Shown: positions 20,666 to 28,888 of the stretch, piece after piece | Layout: each line of letters opens with the position of its first letter | Numbering within the stretch: position 1 is the stretch's first letter | Origin: a virus | IMG/VR virus record: IMGVR_UViG_3300020000_000175 | Coordinates: 1-31,152 of that record | DNA: 31,152 nt | Direction: 5' to 3' (one strand) | Made by a program: the position numbers and the translations under genes | Notes under the pieces: generated by a model | The model's input: the letters and a program-made list of their open reading frames with translations, nothing else | What the model was told of the DNA's origin: nothing | Databases searched by the model: none

Positions 20666-21933
20666 TAGCTTAAAAAGGGAGTAGAAGCACCAGCAATACC
20701 ATTACCGACATTTCTAATAAATCCACCAAATGGATCAACAAATGATTGGAAGTTACCAGGCACATTAGCACCAATATAATTTTGAGCATTCATGCTACCA
20801 AGTGATAATTGATTCTGCAGTTGCCCAGCCTGTAATTGGTTAGACATAGAATTCTGTAATTGATCAGCAAAGAATTTACCCATTCCAGGTTGAGTACCAA
20901 ATAATCCAGCCATACCACCGATAGCACCTTGCTCACCACCTAAAGCTCCTAATAATGCAGAAGATTCAGAACCTAATCCTGAACCCCAAGCTGAAAGACC
21001 ACCAAGTTTACCCTTTTGTACTAATTCAGCAATCATTCCTTCAGCATTAGTAGTAGCATCTGAGGTTTGCTGCCCTTGATCTCTATTGAATCTACCTAAT
21101 GCTGTAGTATAACCGGGACTATAACCACCTTGTAGAGCTTTCTGTCTATTAAGATTCTGTAATGCCTGGCTATAGACTGATCTAATTGGAGAAATCGCTC
21201 TGGCTCGAATATTTGATTTATCGGCATCAGATAGTCCGCCTGTCTGTGCCATGTTTGAAGCACTGCCAATAAAGTTACCAAATTGTCCTCTGAGATCGCC
21301 ATAAAGATTTTGATATTGCGGTAGCATTCCCTGATATAGACTAGATATTTGACTATAATCACCTAATGACATGCCAGGGATTCCACCCTGGCCATAAGAT
21401 CCTATTCCACCTCCGCCACCACCAGCAGTTAAGAACTGTTTTCTACCAGTTCCACCACCAGATCCTGCTCCACCAATTAAGTCTATAACTCTACCATCAG
21501 GTAGTTCAACTTTAGTTCTCATTCCAGCAGAATTAGCACCTAATAGTCTCATAACCATTTGATTTAATTGACCTTCATTAGCTATTAACTGCTGAGAAGA
21601 TAATGTATCACCTGGGAATAATTGATTAATCATAGCTTCATAATCTTGATTTCCTCCACCACCATAAGAATTCTGAATAGGTCCTTGATTGGGAAAACTA
21701 GTGCCAAAATTATTATCAGGAAATGCTGTTTGTCCAAACTGACTATAGCTTGGGATTGTGCTACCCCAATTATTAACAGATCCATAAGATGGTCCAGAGC
21801 CACCCCAATATAAACTATTATTGGCACCATACTGATTACCTATATTACTCTGAACACCAGTCAAATAGCTTTGTGCTAATTGCTGTTGTTCATCAGCTTT
21901 ATTTTCTGAACGCTTGTGGTCGCCTTTAGCCAT
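20665..21933 (-). CDS. 422-aa Gly/Gln/Asn/Ser-rich virion protein
   Basis: The first 150 residues are rich in Gly, Asn, Tyr, Ser and Gln (SYGGGGNQDYEAMIN-type sequence); residues 190-400 are long helical segments rich in Gln, Asn, Ser and Ala with glycine-rich breaks. Such composition is typical of phage internal virion or ejection proteins. The start overlaps the M15 peptidase stop by one base. Unknown precise role. Confidence 0.65.
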   Translation of the reverse strand: MAKGDHKRSENKADEQQQLAQSYLTGVQSNIGNQYGANNSLYWGGSGPSYGSVNNWGSTIPSYSQFGQTAFPDNNFGTSFPNQGPIQNSYGGGGNQDYEAMINQLFPGDTLSSQQLIANEGQLNQMVMRLLGANSAGMRTKVELPDGRVIDLIGGAGSGGGTGRKQFLTAGGGGGGIGSYGQGGIPGMSLGDYSQISSLYQGMLPQYQNLYGDLRGQFGNFIGSASNMAQTGGLSDADKSNIRARAISPIRSVYSQALQNLNRQKALQGGYSPGYTTALGRFNRDQGQQTSDATTNAEGMIAELVQKGKLGGLSAWGSGLGSESSALLGALGGEQGAIGGMAGLFGTQPGMGKFFADQLQNSMSNQLQAGQLQNQLSLGSMNAQNYIGANVPGNFQSFVDPFGGFIRNVGNGIAGASTPFLS

Positions 21934-22286
21934 TATTTTCTACCACCATGCTCTATAGAAAAGTGATTGCCATCTTTCTTCTTAAAGCGACCACCCCAAC
22001 AACAATTAATGTTATCTAAACTTAATGATTCCCAGGCTTGTCCCAATAATAAGTAATCTTCAGTAGCCGTTAAGAAGTGACCATCTTTGAATAGATTCAA
22101 ATCAATAGCTAGCCGTTGAGTATGAAGTGATGACTTGATCCCAAGTCCTAATTTAGCAAGACGTTCTGCTTCTTCAGGAGATCTCCAGGCTTCCCCTAAA
22201 GTTATTTCAAATCCTAATTCTTCAGCTTTCTTAAACAGAGAAATTAATAAGAAAGCAAAGATTGATTGTTTCTCCCTAAGAGTCAT
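21933..22286 (-). CDS. M15-family peptidoglycan peptidase (endolysin or virion lysin)
   Basis: The 117-aa enzyme has the VanY/M15 metallopeptidase pattern: GEAWRSPEEAERL near residues 31-43, SLHTQRLAIDLNLF (53-66) with zinc ligands His55 and Asp62, and CWGGRFKKKDGNHFSIEH with His108 and His113. These enzymes cut the peptide stems of peptidoglycan as L-Ala-D-Glu or D-Ala endopeptidases or carboxypeptidases. There is no signal peptide or binding domain, so it acts either as a holin-dependent endolysin or as a virion-associated lysin. Location between the GNAT gene and the candidate internal proteins is compatible with both. It overlaps both neighbours. Confidence 0.85.
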   Translation of the reverse strand: MTLREKQSIFAFLLISLFKKAEELGFEITLGEAWRSPEEAERLAKLGLGIKSSLHTQRLAIDLNLFKDGHFLTATEDYLLLGQAWESLSLDNINCCWGGRFKKKDGNHFSIEHGGRK

Positions 22287-22663
22287 AAATTTAACACCAA
22301 CCCCTTCCCTTTTGTTGGATTAAAATTTAATTTTTCTAGATGCTTTAGAAATTTCTCATCTTGTACGAATGCATGTAATTGTTTATATCCCATATTACAG
22401 ACATTTCGTATAGCTGCTTGTAGAATCATATGAGAAGCATCACGTCTATTCTCAATGGATAAATCTTTATTCATCACTATGTCAAGTTCTACAAGGCTTT
22501 GGATGCCACCGATACAAATAAGATCATTGTTATTCGTAACAGTATAAAGTTGTAATGTCTTATCGTTTAGTACGTCAACCGCTGCAAATTCATCTTTATA
22601 ATGTTTATCACATAGCTGTTGTAAAGATGTAATATCACTTCTCTTGAATAAGCCAAGATGCAT
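22283..22663 (-). CDS. GNAT acetyltransferase-like protein
   Basis: A 126-aa protein with the beta-alpha order of GNAT proteins: a strand DLICIGGIQSLVEL, then a short helix after a cofactor-site-like stretch (NRRDASHMILQAAIRNVC), and a late beta strand (YKQLHAFVQ) with the final helix (FLKHLEKLNFN). The acetyl-CoA loop (Q/RxxGxG/A) is not clearly preserved, so it might be a degenerate GNAT fold. Small GNAT-like proteins of this size are common in the tail or lysis region of tailed phages, with unclear purpose. Overlaps both neighbours. Confidence 0.5.
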   Translation of the reverse strand: MHLGLFKRSDITSLQQLCDKHYKDEFAAVDVLNDKTLQLYTVTNNNDLICIGGIQSLVELDIVMNKDLSIENRRDASHMILQAAIRNVCNMGYKQLHAFVQDEKFLKHLEKLNFNPTKGKGLVLNL

Positions 22664-24102
22664 TATTGTATCTCCAATCCTAATGCAGTAAAGGCTGTCA
22701 TTCCAGTAGTACTCTTACATCGTATTACATCATTAGATGACATTGTAACACCAATAGTCGCAACGAAGGTTGAGTGTGGTGCTAATTCATAATTATAATA
22801 TTGATATTGCTTAGGATTATCGGCTGCTCCAGATTGAGCTATTGATATACTAATATAATCTACATATGGTCCTGTATTACAGACTGTGATAGAGCTACTA
22901 ACCACAGTCTTACCAGGAGGTGCTGTATAAACCGCAGTTAAAGTATTAGGTAATGGTTGATTTTGACCTAATATTTTACTAGTATCAGTTCCACTACCAA
23001 TGCCATCATCTAGACCAGAAACATTAATAGCAATTAATGGTAAATGAGCACCACTTGTTTCTACAAATGCTCCAACTTGATTAGTTCTTCCAGCCATTTT
23101 CAGGCTAGGTAACGGCTGAATACCTTTAACTATTTCTGCTGTTGCATTAGATGTTAAAGCTGCATAATTCCAGTTGATATTATTCACAGTAGTTGGTCTT
23201 ACTGCAATTCCATATGTAGTTCCTGATACTAGAGTGATAGGAGGTATTTTATAAAAATGTGGAGCACCCGCTGCTACTACTCCAGAAACTACATCAGGAT
23301 CTGGCACAATTGTAGCAATAACAGTAGGAGTTCCATAAGGATCGCTATATAAAATTACTTCAAAATTATCAGTAGTGGCAATTCCAGAAATTGAAGGTGC
23401 TATATATGACACCTGCATAGTATAATTAGGAGTAAAAGTTCCAATATATTCATCAGGAGATGAACCTGAATTAAAAGAGATAGTACTAACACCCGCTGAC
23501 CATGAAATAGGATTAGTTGATACAATCCATCCTAAAGTTCCGTCATCAAATACTATAATTGCATAAACAAATGTTGTATTAGATTTGGTTAATACTCCAG
23601 TATTGGTAGTTCCATAAGGAAATCCAAGATTTGCGTCCGTTAACATTATATGATTACTTTGACAACCATTAATAGCTACGCTATCAGCTCCAGCTCTGGC
23701 TGGCATTGTAATTACTATTGCTATTAAATCTCCATCTGATAATGTTTTATTACCAGTATCCATAACTGCTAAATTTAGTGCATTAGCTGTTATGATATCA
23801 GTTCCAGCAACATATTCTTTACGAACATCATAGGTTAAATCTTCTAATCCAGTTGCTAAATCAACATCCTGAATACCAATCCTTAAAGTAGTTCCAACAG
23901 CAACAAACGTAGTACCTAGTGGATACCATAAAATCTTACCAAGACCAGCACTAATAACTTTGTTAGAGCCGTTACCCTGTATGACTACTTGACCTATAAC
24001 AGCACCGCTTCTACCAGCAGCATTTATTGTAACGACAGTAATATCGTTAGCATAAAATGGCTCAGAAGTTAATATTAAGTTATTTATATTTTGAATAGCC
24101 AT
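22663..24102 (-). CDS. 479-aa beta-rich virion protein with C-terminal domain shared with the 110-aa protein
   Basis: The protein is almost all beta sheet with many Thr, Ser, Val and Gly and no charged clusters, as in tail fibre or head decoration proteins. The C-terminal ~104 residues (about 376-479) align without gaps with the complete 110-aa protein encoded at 25360-25692, roughly 40% identical by eye, with shared GQ.P, CN..PY, GAAD..KQY.YY, TFV.T and D-V-x-R-C positions. This suggests a repeated oligomerisation or attachment module. The first 370 residues hold two or three other beta domains, unassigned. The start overlaps the preceding gap by few bases. Confidence 0.65.
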   Translation of the reverse strand: MAIQNINNLILTSEPFYANDITVVTINAAGRSGAVIGQVVIQGNGSNKVISAGLGKILWYPLGTTFVAVGTTLRIGIQDVDLATGLEDLTYDVRKEYVAGTDIITANALNLAVMDTGNKTLSDGDLIAIVITMPARAGADSVAINGCQSNHIMLTDANLGFPYGTTNTGVLTKSNTTFVYAIIVFDDGTLGWIVSTNPISWSAGVSTISFNSGSSPDEYIGTFTPNYTMQVSYIAPSISGIATTDNFEVILYSDPYGTPTVIATIVPDPDVVSGVVAAGAPHFYKIPPITLVSGTTYGIAVRPTTVNNINWNYAALTSNATAEIVKGIQPLPSLKMAGRTNQVGAFVETSGAHLPLIAINVSGLDDGIGSGTDTSKILGQNQPLPNTLTAVYTAPPGKTVVSSSITVCNTGPYVDYISISIAQSGAADNPKQYQYYNYELAPHSTFVATIGVTMSSNDVIRCKSTTGMTAFTALGLEIQ

Positions 24103-24110
24103 TTTAATTA

Positions 24111-24485
24111 TTAAACTAAACCAACTTCACCTTCTGCCTGGAATGTAAGAGATGTGTTAGCAGAAGCTCCTCCAACTAAAAATCCATTAGTTCCTTCTAG
24201 CCTCATCAAACCATACCAATCAATGAATGAGTTAGCTGGTACTGATAAGGCTTGTCCAATTACTTCTGTACCAGCAGCATTAGCACCTGTAGCACCTTTC
24301 CAGAATGAACAAGTTTGTGCTCCTGCAGTCTTATTTACAATTCTAACATGTCTAATAATAATATAAGTAGCAGTAGCTGTATAACCCGCTGCTCCTGCAC
24401 CAGCCGCAGCAGGAGCAACTATATTAGTGGTTAATGTAGTCGTTAAAGCAACTGGTCCAAAGATTTCAATCTTGTTCTGCGCCAT
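24111..24485 (-). CDS. 124-aa beta-sandwich virion protein
   Basis: An almost wholly beta protein with Ala/Gly/Thr-rich strands (ALTTTLTTNIVAPAA; YIIIRHVRIVNK; GLMRLEGTNGFLVGGASANT). Its layout, length and spacing of strands resemble the C-terminal domain of the 479-aa protein and the 110-aa protein, so it may be a distant member of the same fold family. A fibre, head-decoration or baseplate role is likely; not certain. Confidence 0.6.
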   Translation of the reverse strand: MAQNKIEIFGPVALTTTLTTNIVAPAAAGAGAAGYTATATYIIIRHVRIVNKTAGAQTCSFWKGATGANAAGTEVIGQALSVPANSFIDWYGLMRLEGTNGFLVGGASANTSLTFQAEGEVGLV

Positions 24486-24494
24486 TTTAATCCT

Positions 24495-25160
24495 CTATAT
24501 TACAGGAGGCAAGAGAGCTTCATGCCACCTGAAACCAATTTGAATTGATGATGCAGTAGCTGCACCTGCTAGGGCCGTTAATGATAATTGACCCTTTGGA
24601 GGAATAATAATCAATCCTTTAAGATCCACATCAGTGATTGTACCAACTTGTAATGTATTAGCAGGAGCAGCTACAGTTCCTATAGGCATCCAGTTAGCTG
24701 CTATTCCATCTACTGCTCCAAGAGTAATACCTACTGCAACACGACCAGCACCGCGATATGGTAAATTACCACGTAAAGGTCTTGGAGTAATTGTATTAGC
24801 AATTGCAGTAGGAATCTGAGCCTGAGATACGTTAGCTAAAATTCCCATAGCTTGAATTGCTGCTGTAACTACAACTTGAACTACCCAAACTGAATCAATA
24901 ATATAAGACTTACCATTATCTGGTTCACCATTCCATAATGCAATTAATGCAGCCGTTGTTGGAATAGCTACAACAGGAGCAGCAGCAGTAGTTGTTCCAG
25001 CCCAATATGAATTACCAGAATTAACAAGCTGAGCTAAGAGAGGTAACCCATTAGCAACTATTTGTTCGCCACGATTATTTAATTGTGGCTGTTCGTCCGT
25101 TCCCTCAGCATAGTTTGGTTGCTGCGAACCTCTGACAGCAGCCAAGATTTTTGTCATCAT
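24495..25160 (-). CDS. 221-aa virion protein
   Basis: Beta-rich with many Ala, Val, Ile and Thr; the middle holds repeated strand-like runs (PVVAIPTTAALIALWNG; SVWVVQVVVTAAIQAM). The C-terminal segment GLIIIPPKGQLSLTALAGA followed by FRWHE is compact. I cannot name it; it is likely a structural component such as a head or tail accessory. The first codons are ATGATG, so the start may be one codon later. Confidence 0.6.
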   Translation of the reverse strand: MMTKILAAVRGSQQPNYAEGTDEQPQLNNRGEQIVANGLPLLAQLVNSGNSYWAGTTTAAAPVVAIPTTAALIALWNGEPDNGKSYIIDSVWVVQVVVTAAIQAMGILANVSQAQIPTAIANTITPRPLRGNLPYRGAGRVAVGITLGAVDGIAANWMPIGTVAAPANTLQVGTITDVDLKGLIIIPPKGQLSLTALAGAATASSIQIGFRWHEALLPPVI

Positions 25161-25363
25161 GAATTTAGCTCCATCAGAAGATCACGAATTTCTTCAAGAA
25201 TTTCAGTTTGTCTACTCATAGCCTCTAAAATAGCATCATCTCTAACATTATGTGAAGTTCTAACACCCTTCTTAGTAGTGTTTACTACTCTAGTTTGTGT
25301 ATTTGGCAGATTAAGTTCAGGTCCATTAATCTGCTGTAATGGGTTAGTTGAACCTTGGCTCAT
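25157..25363 (-). CDS. 68-aa small virion-associated protein
   Basis: N-terminal 40 residues are flexible; residues 42-68 form a short amphipathic helix (DDAILEAMSRQTEILEEIRD). Such short helical-tail proteins between structural genes are common and may mediate trimerisation or act as chaperones. It overlaps both neighbours by four bases. Function not known. Confidence 0.6.
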   Translation of the reverse strand: MSQGSTNPLQQINGPELNLPNTQTRVVNTTKKGVRTSHNVRDDAILEAMSRQTEILEEIRDLLMELNS

Positions 25364-25692
25364 GGCGTTATTTGAACTCCAAAGAGATTGAATGAGACGG
25401 TTCCTGTATCACTGTAACAACGAACTACATCAGCAGCAGCTAAAGTCATTCCTAAAGTACCAACAAATGTATCATTAGGATCTATTACTAAATCATAATA
25501 CATATACTGTTTAGTATCATCAGCAGCTCCTCCGACTGCTACTGAAAATCTAACTTTAGCAGAATAAGGAGCCTGGTTACAAAATGAAAATGAGCTACCA
25601 ACTAAACTAGTTCCATTTGGACAAGTATATAAATCAGTTAGTACCTGAGCGGCTGGATAAGATTGTCCATATACTGCAATAGTATCAGTCAT
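25360..25692 (-). CDS. 110-aa beta-domain virion protein, paralogue of the 479-aa C-terminus
   Basis: The whole protein corresponds to the last domain of the protein at 22663-24102, about 40% identical without gaps by eye. Conserved features include GQ..P, SS...CN..PY, GAAD..KQY.YY, and the run V-V/I-R-C with S and T-G after it. This is a stand-alone version of that domain. Domains of this kind typically form trimers in fibres or decorate capsids; the identity is unknown. It is preceded by the collagen-like fibre gene, overlapping by one base. Confidence 0.65.
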   Translation of the reverse strand: MTDTIAVYGQSYPAAQVLTDLYTCPNGTSLVGSSFSFCNQAPYSAKVRFSVAVGGAADDTKQYMYYDLVIDPNDTFVGTLGMTLAAADVVRCYSDTGTVSFNLFGVQITP

Positions 25693-26849
25693 TATCCACC
25701 CATTAATGCAAACTGTCTAGCTAATCCTGGTGGTACTGCAACTACTTTGCCGGGAGGTCCAGGAATATAAGATTCTTCTCCATCAATACCATCTAAAACT
25801 ATAAAACTAGTTCCACTACCACTACCTGAACCTGCTGGACCTTGCGGTCCTGTTGCACCTGTAGCACCTGGTATTGGTGGTTCTGGATCTATTACATCTC
25901 CTAAATCTATAAGTAACATTAATCCTGATGCTCCTGTTGCACCTTGAGCACCATCAGCACCTCTTATTCCAGGAATAGGTATTTCAGCATCAGGAATATC
26001 TACATCTAAAAATATAGCTGGACCTGTTGGTCCTTGTGCTCCAGTTAATCCATCAGTTCCTTTTATACCAGGAATAGGAAATCCATCTTCACCATCTATA
26101 GGATCTAAGAAAATACCTACTGCACCTTGACTACCTGTATCACCTTTATCACCTTTAGAACCAGGTAATCCTGGTATTGGTAATTCAGGTTCAAGAACAT
26201 CTAATTCTAAATAAACTGCTGGTCCTACAGGTCCTTGGCTACCTGTTAAACCAGTATCACCTTTAGCACCAGGTATAGGAGAATCTGATTCAAGTACCTC
26301 TGGTTCTAAATAAACCATTGGTCCTTGAATGCCTTGTGGTCCTTGTGGACCTGTACTACCAACACCAGAACTTGAAAGCATCATCATTGGTTCATCATTA
26401 TCAATATCTCCTAATATTGTTAAAAATGCTCCAGATGAAGAACCTCCATCAGTGATACCTGTTACATTAACAGTTCTCTTATGAATTACTGTATCATCAA
26501 ATGATACGTTAGTACCTGGTAATAATTCTCTAGATGATGGAAGTCCAGCAGATTCATCTGTAGCCGTTAAGAAAGTAGCATCCTTGAAAAGCTCATTAAT
26601 AATGCTAACACTGGAAGTGAATCCATTAATTACAACTGAAATAGCAGTAAATTGACTTACTGTTAAATCTTTATTTTGTTGAGCATTCTTAAGTAACTGA
26701 TTGATAACTTGGTAAAGTGCATTGTTTTTAGTTTGTATACCAGAATCATTTAATATTTTGAATAATGGTCTAAAATCTATTTGTTCTCCAATAGGGCCAA
26801 GCCACTTCTTATTAGTATCTGGTAGACCATCATCCCATTTCTTAGCCAT
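25692..26849 (-). CDS. 385-aa fibre protein with interrupted collagen-like repeats
   Basis: Residues 1-135 form a globular N-terminal part, presumably for attachment. From about 160 to 365 runs of Gly-X-Y (e.g. STGPQGPQGIQGP, PGLPGSKGDKGDTGS) alternate with six acidic-hydrophobic inserts ending PIPG or YIPG (about 178-193, 212-227, 246-261, 279-294, 310-328 and 348-364), a period of 32-37 residues. The repeats would form a segmented trimeric stalk. The last 20 residues (VAVPPGLARQFALMGG) may cap the tip. A tail or head fibre is likely, extending toward the LamG-like or beta-domain proteins in adjacent genes. Confidence 0.8.
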   Translation of the reverse strand: MAKKWDDGLPDTNKKWLGPIGEQIDFRPLFKILNDSGIQTKNNALYQVINQLLKNAQQNKDLTVSQFTAISVVINGFTSSVSIINELFKDATFLTATDESAGLPSSRELLPGTNVSFDDTVIHKRTVNVTGITDGGSSSGAFLTILGDIDNDEPMMMLSSSGVGSTGPQGPQGIQGPMVYLEPEVLESDSPIPGAKGDTGLTGSQGPVGPAVYLELDVLEPELPIPGLPGSKGDKGDTGSQGAVGIFLDPIDGEDGFPIPGIKGTDGLTGAQGPTGPAIFLDVDIPDAEIPIPGIRGADGAQGATGASGLMLLIDLGDVIDPEPPIPGATGATGPQGPAGSGSGSGTSFIVLDGIDGEESYIPGPPGKVVAVPPGLARQFALMGG

Positions 26850-28888
26850 TATACACCTATTTGTCCAGTATCAGCGAACGGATCTGGAATTTTAACTACT
26901 TCTGTAGTGGGTGGAGTAAATGTCACCCAAAGTGTATCATTCCTTTTTCCAGGAACGATTTTATAAATTCCTCCAGAAATTGCCGATAATACATTAACCA
27001 TCATACATGATACAGATCTACCAAATAATTGAGCATGATCAGTAACTTGATCAGCACCACCAGAGAATATGTCAGATAATGAAGTACTAGTTAACACTCC
27101 TGTAGCAACGTCTAATAGAGCTAATTTACCAATAGTGTCAGATGGCTGATCAAATAACCATACAATAATCTTTGTAGAATCATTAGCATATGCTATATGA
27201 TCAACGATATTATAAGTTCCAGTTTGTTCAAACGAGCCAGCTAGAACACCTCCTGAAGTTACATGAATGACAAAGCATTTAGTTGCAGTAAAATCAACAT
27301 ACCAAGTGACTAACGAATCATCAGATAAAACTAAAATTTCACCATTATGTAACGCAGGAGAAACCGCAATGTTACCTGCGTGGATATTCAGATCTGGAAC
27401 ATTATATAGATTTGGTAATGCTACGTTATTAATGATGTCCCATTTCTTGATATCAGGAGTAATAGCATAATAAAGAATAGTTCCATCTATACTAACCCCA
27501 ATAGCTGTTGGACTACCTGCTGATAATTGAGCACCTGTATCAGTTAAGATTCCACTTTTAGTTAGTTTCCATAATCTTCTATCAAGTCTATTTAGAATGT
27601 ATACATCAACTCCATTATAAGCCATGCATACGTCATTAAGACCAGCACCTAGAGCTGTAGGAGTAGTATCTAGTGAAGCTACGTAATCTAAGTTATTATC
27701 AAATAGAGCTAATCCAGTACCTTCTCTATAATTCTTGAATACATCATGCCAGACTGTCTCACCACTGGTAAATGCAGCAGCCATTTCTCCAGCAGGAAAT
27801 CTAATCAAGGCAGCTAATAAATTACCACCAATATCCCAAAGAGTCGAAGGGAATCCAGCCGTATCGTCATTAACTAAGACTGAATTCAACGCAATCGAAC
27901 TTGGAACAGTAATTGATCTAATGTCAAACTGGCTAGTGAAATCAAAGTTACTGGCACCACCAGCAGAACGTATAACTTTGAAATAATAGTCACCAGGTCC
28001 AACAACCCGGAAGAATCCTACGTTTGTTCTGTTAACAATTTCAGAGTTTCCATCAGACATATACATAAATGTCTTAGGAGTAAAGGTTCCACCCTTGTTA
28101 GTAAATGAACCAATAGCTATCGGAACTAAAGTAGTAAACTTAAACCAAAATAAATTAGAAACATTGAATTCAGCCTGTGTAACGACTCGTGAAAATGGGA
28201 ATACTGCACCAATATCTACTGGAGTTGCAGGTAATGTGTTATTAACGAAGTTGCTAATTGTTGAAATATCAGTATAATGATTATTATGTCCACTAATATC
28301 TAGTTTATCAGTAATTAATGGAACATCTGCTACTAAATCAGTAGTATCATAAGCCTTTGATGATTGAAATTCAGTAAATACTTCATTTAGAGTTAAAGCT
28401 CTTGAAAATTCTCTGTAATATGCTAGATTTTCATTGGTAACACTATTACCAGCTCCAGATGAAAACCCATCTCCACCAATAACAGAAGCTACCCATGTAA
28501 CTCCTGATATATCTAAAGTGAATCTACCAATCTCAGTATCATTAACCTGAAAAATATGAACATTTCCTTTACGAATATATGCTATTTTTGTTTCAGTAGT
28601 ACCTGCAATGACTGATACTGGTGTTTTTAAGTCAGTAATTCCATCATAGGCTTCAACATAGTACTGTTGTTGACCTGCTACTAGAGTTCCAAAGATACCA
28701 AAAAATCTAGTATAGGCTGTAGCTGGTCCAGGTAATGCATTAAGATAAGCTAATACAACTCTATAATTAGTTCCAGCAATATTTCCAAGTGGTTTGAATC
28801 TTAAAAGAGCAGTAAAATCAGAACTTGGGGATACAAGATTAGTAGTTCTATATAATCCATCACCAGTATTTAGAAATTGGTCAGCCAT
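26849..28888 (-). CDS. 679-aa tail fibre or receptor-binding protein with LamG-like and propeller-like parts
   Basis: Residues 1-190 resemble a concanavalin A/LamG-type lectin domain: DFTALLRFKPLGN, YYVEAYDGITDLK, an aromatic strand HIFQVNDTEIGRF and a terminal strand ENLAYYREFSRALTLNEV. The middle (190-390) is beta-sandwich-like. From about 390 to the end short repeated strands with VYILNRLDRRLWKL, TILYYAITPDIKKWD and IIVWLFDQ suggest a beta-propeller. Lectin-like domains at fibres usually bind host glycans. No collagen or peptidase motif is present. Its gene precedes the collagen-like fibre gene and overlaps it by one base, so they may assemble together. Receptor binding is inferred. Confidence 0.65.
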   Translation of the reverse strand: MADQFLNTGDGLYRTTNLVSPSSDFTALLRFKPLGNIAGTNYRVVLAYLNALPGPATAYTRFFGIFGTLVAGQQQYYVEAYDGITDLKTPVSVIAGTTETKIAYIRKGNVHIFQVNDTEIGRFTLDISGVTWVASVIGGDGFSSGAGNSVTNENLAYYREFSRALTLNEVFTEFQSSKAYDTTDLVADVPLITDKLDISGHNNHYTDISTISNFVNNTLPATPVDIGAVFPFSRVVTQAEFNVSNLFWFKFTTLVPIAIGSFTNKGGTFTPKTFMYMSDGNSEIVNRTNVGFFRVVGPGDYYFKVIRSAGGASNFDFTSQFDIRSITVPSSIALNSVLVNDDTAGFPSTLWDIGGNLLAALIRFPAGEMAAAFTSGETVWHDVFKNYREGTGLALFDNNLDYVASLDTTPTALGAGLNDVCMAYNGVDVYILNRLDRRLWKLTKSGILTDTGAQLSAGSPTAIGVSIDGTILYYAITPDIKKWDIINNVALPNLYNVPDLNIHAGNIAVSPALHNGEILVLSDDSLVTWYVDFTATKCFVIHVTSGGVLAGSFEQTGTYNIVDHIAYANDSTKIIVWLFDQPSDTIGKLALLDVATGVLTSTSLSDIFSGGADQVTDHAQLFGRSVSCMMVNVLSAISGGIYKIVPGKRNDTLWVTFTPPTTEVVKIPDPFADTGQIGV

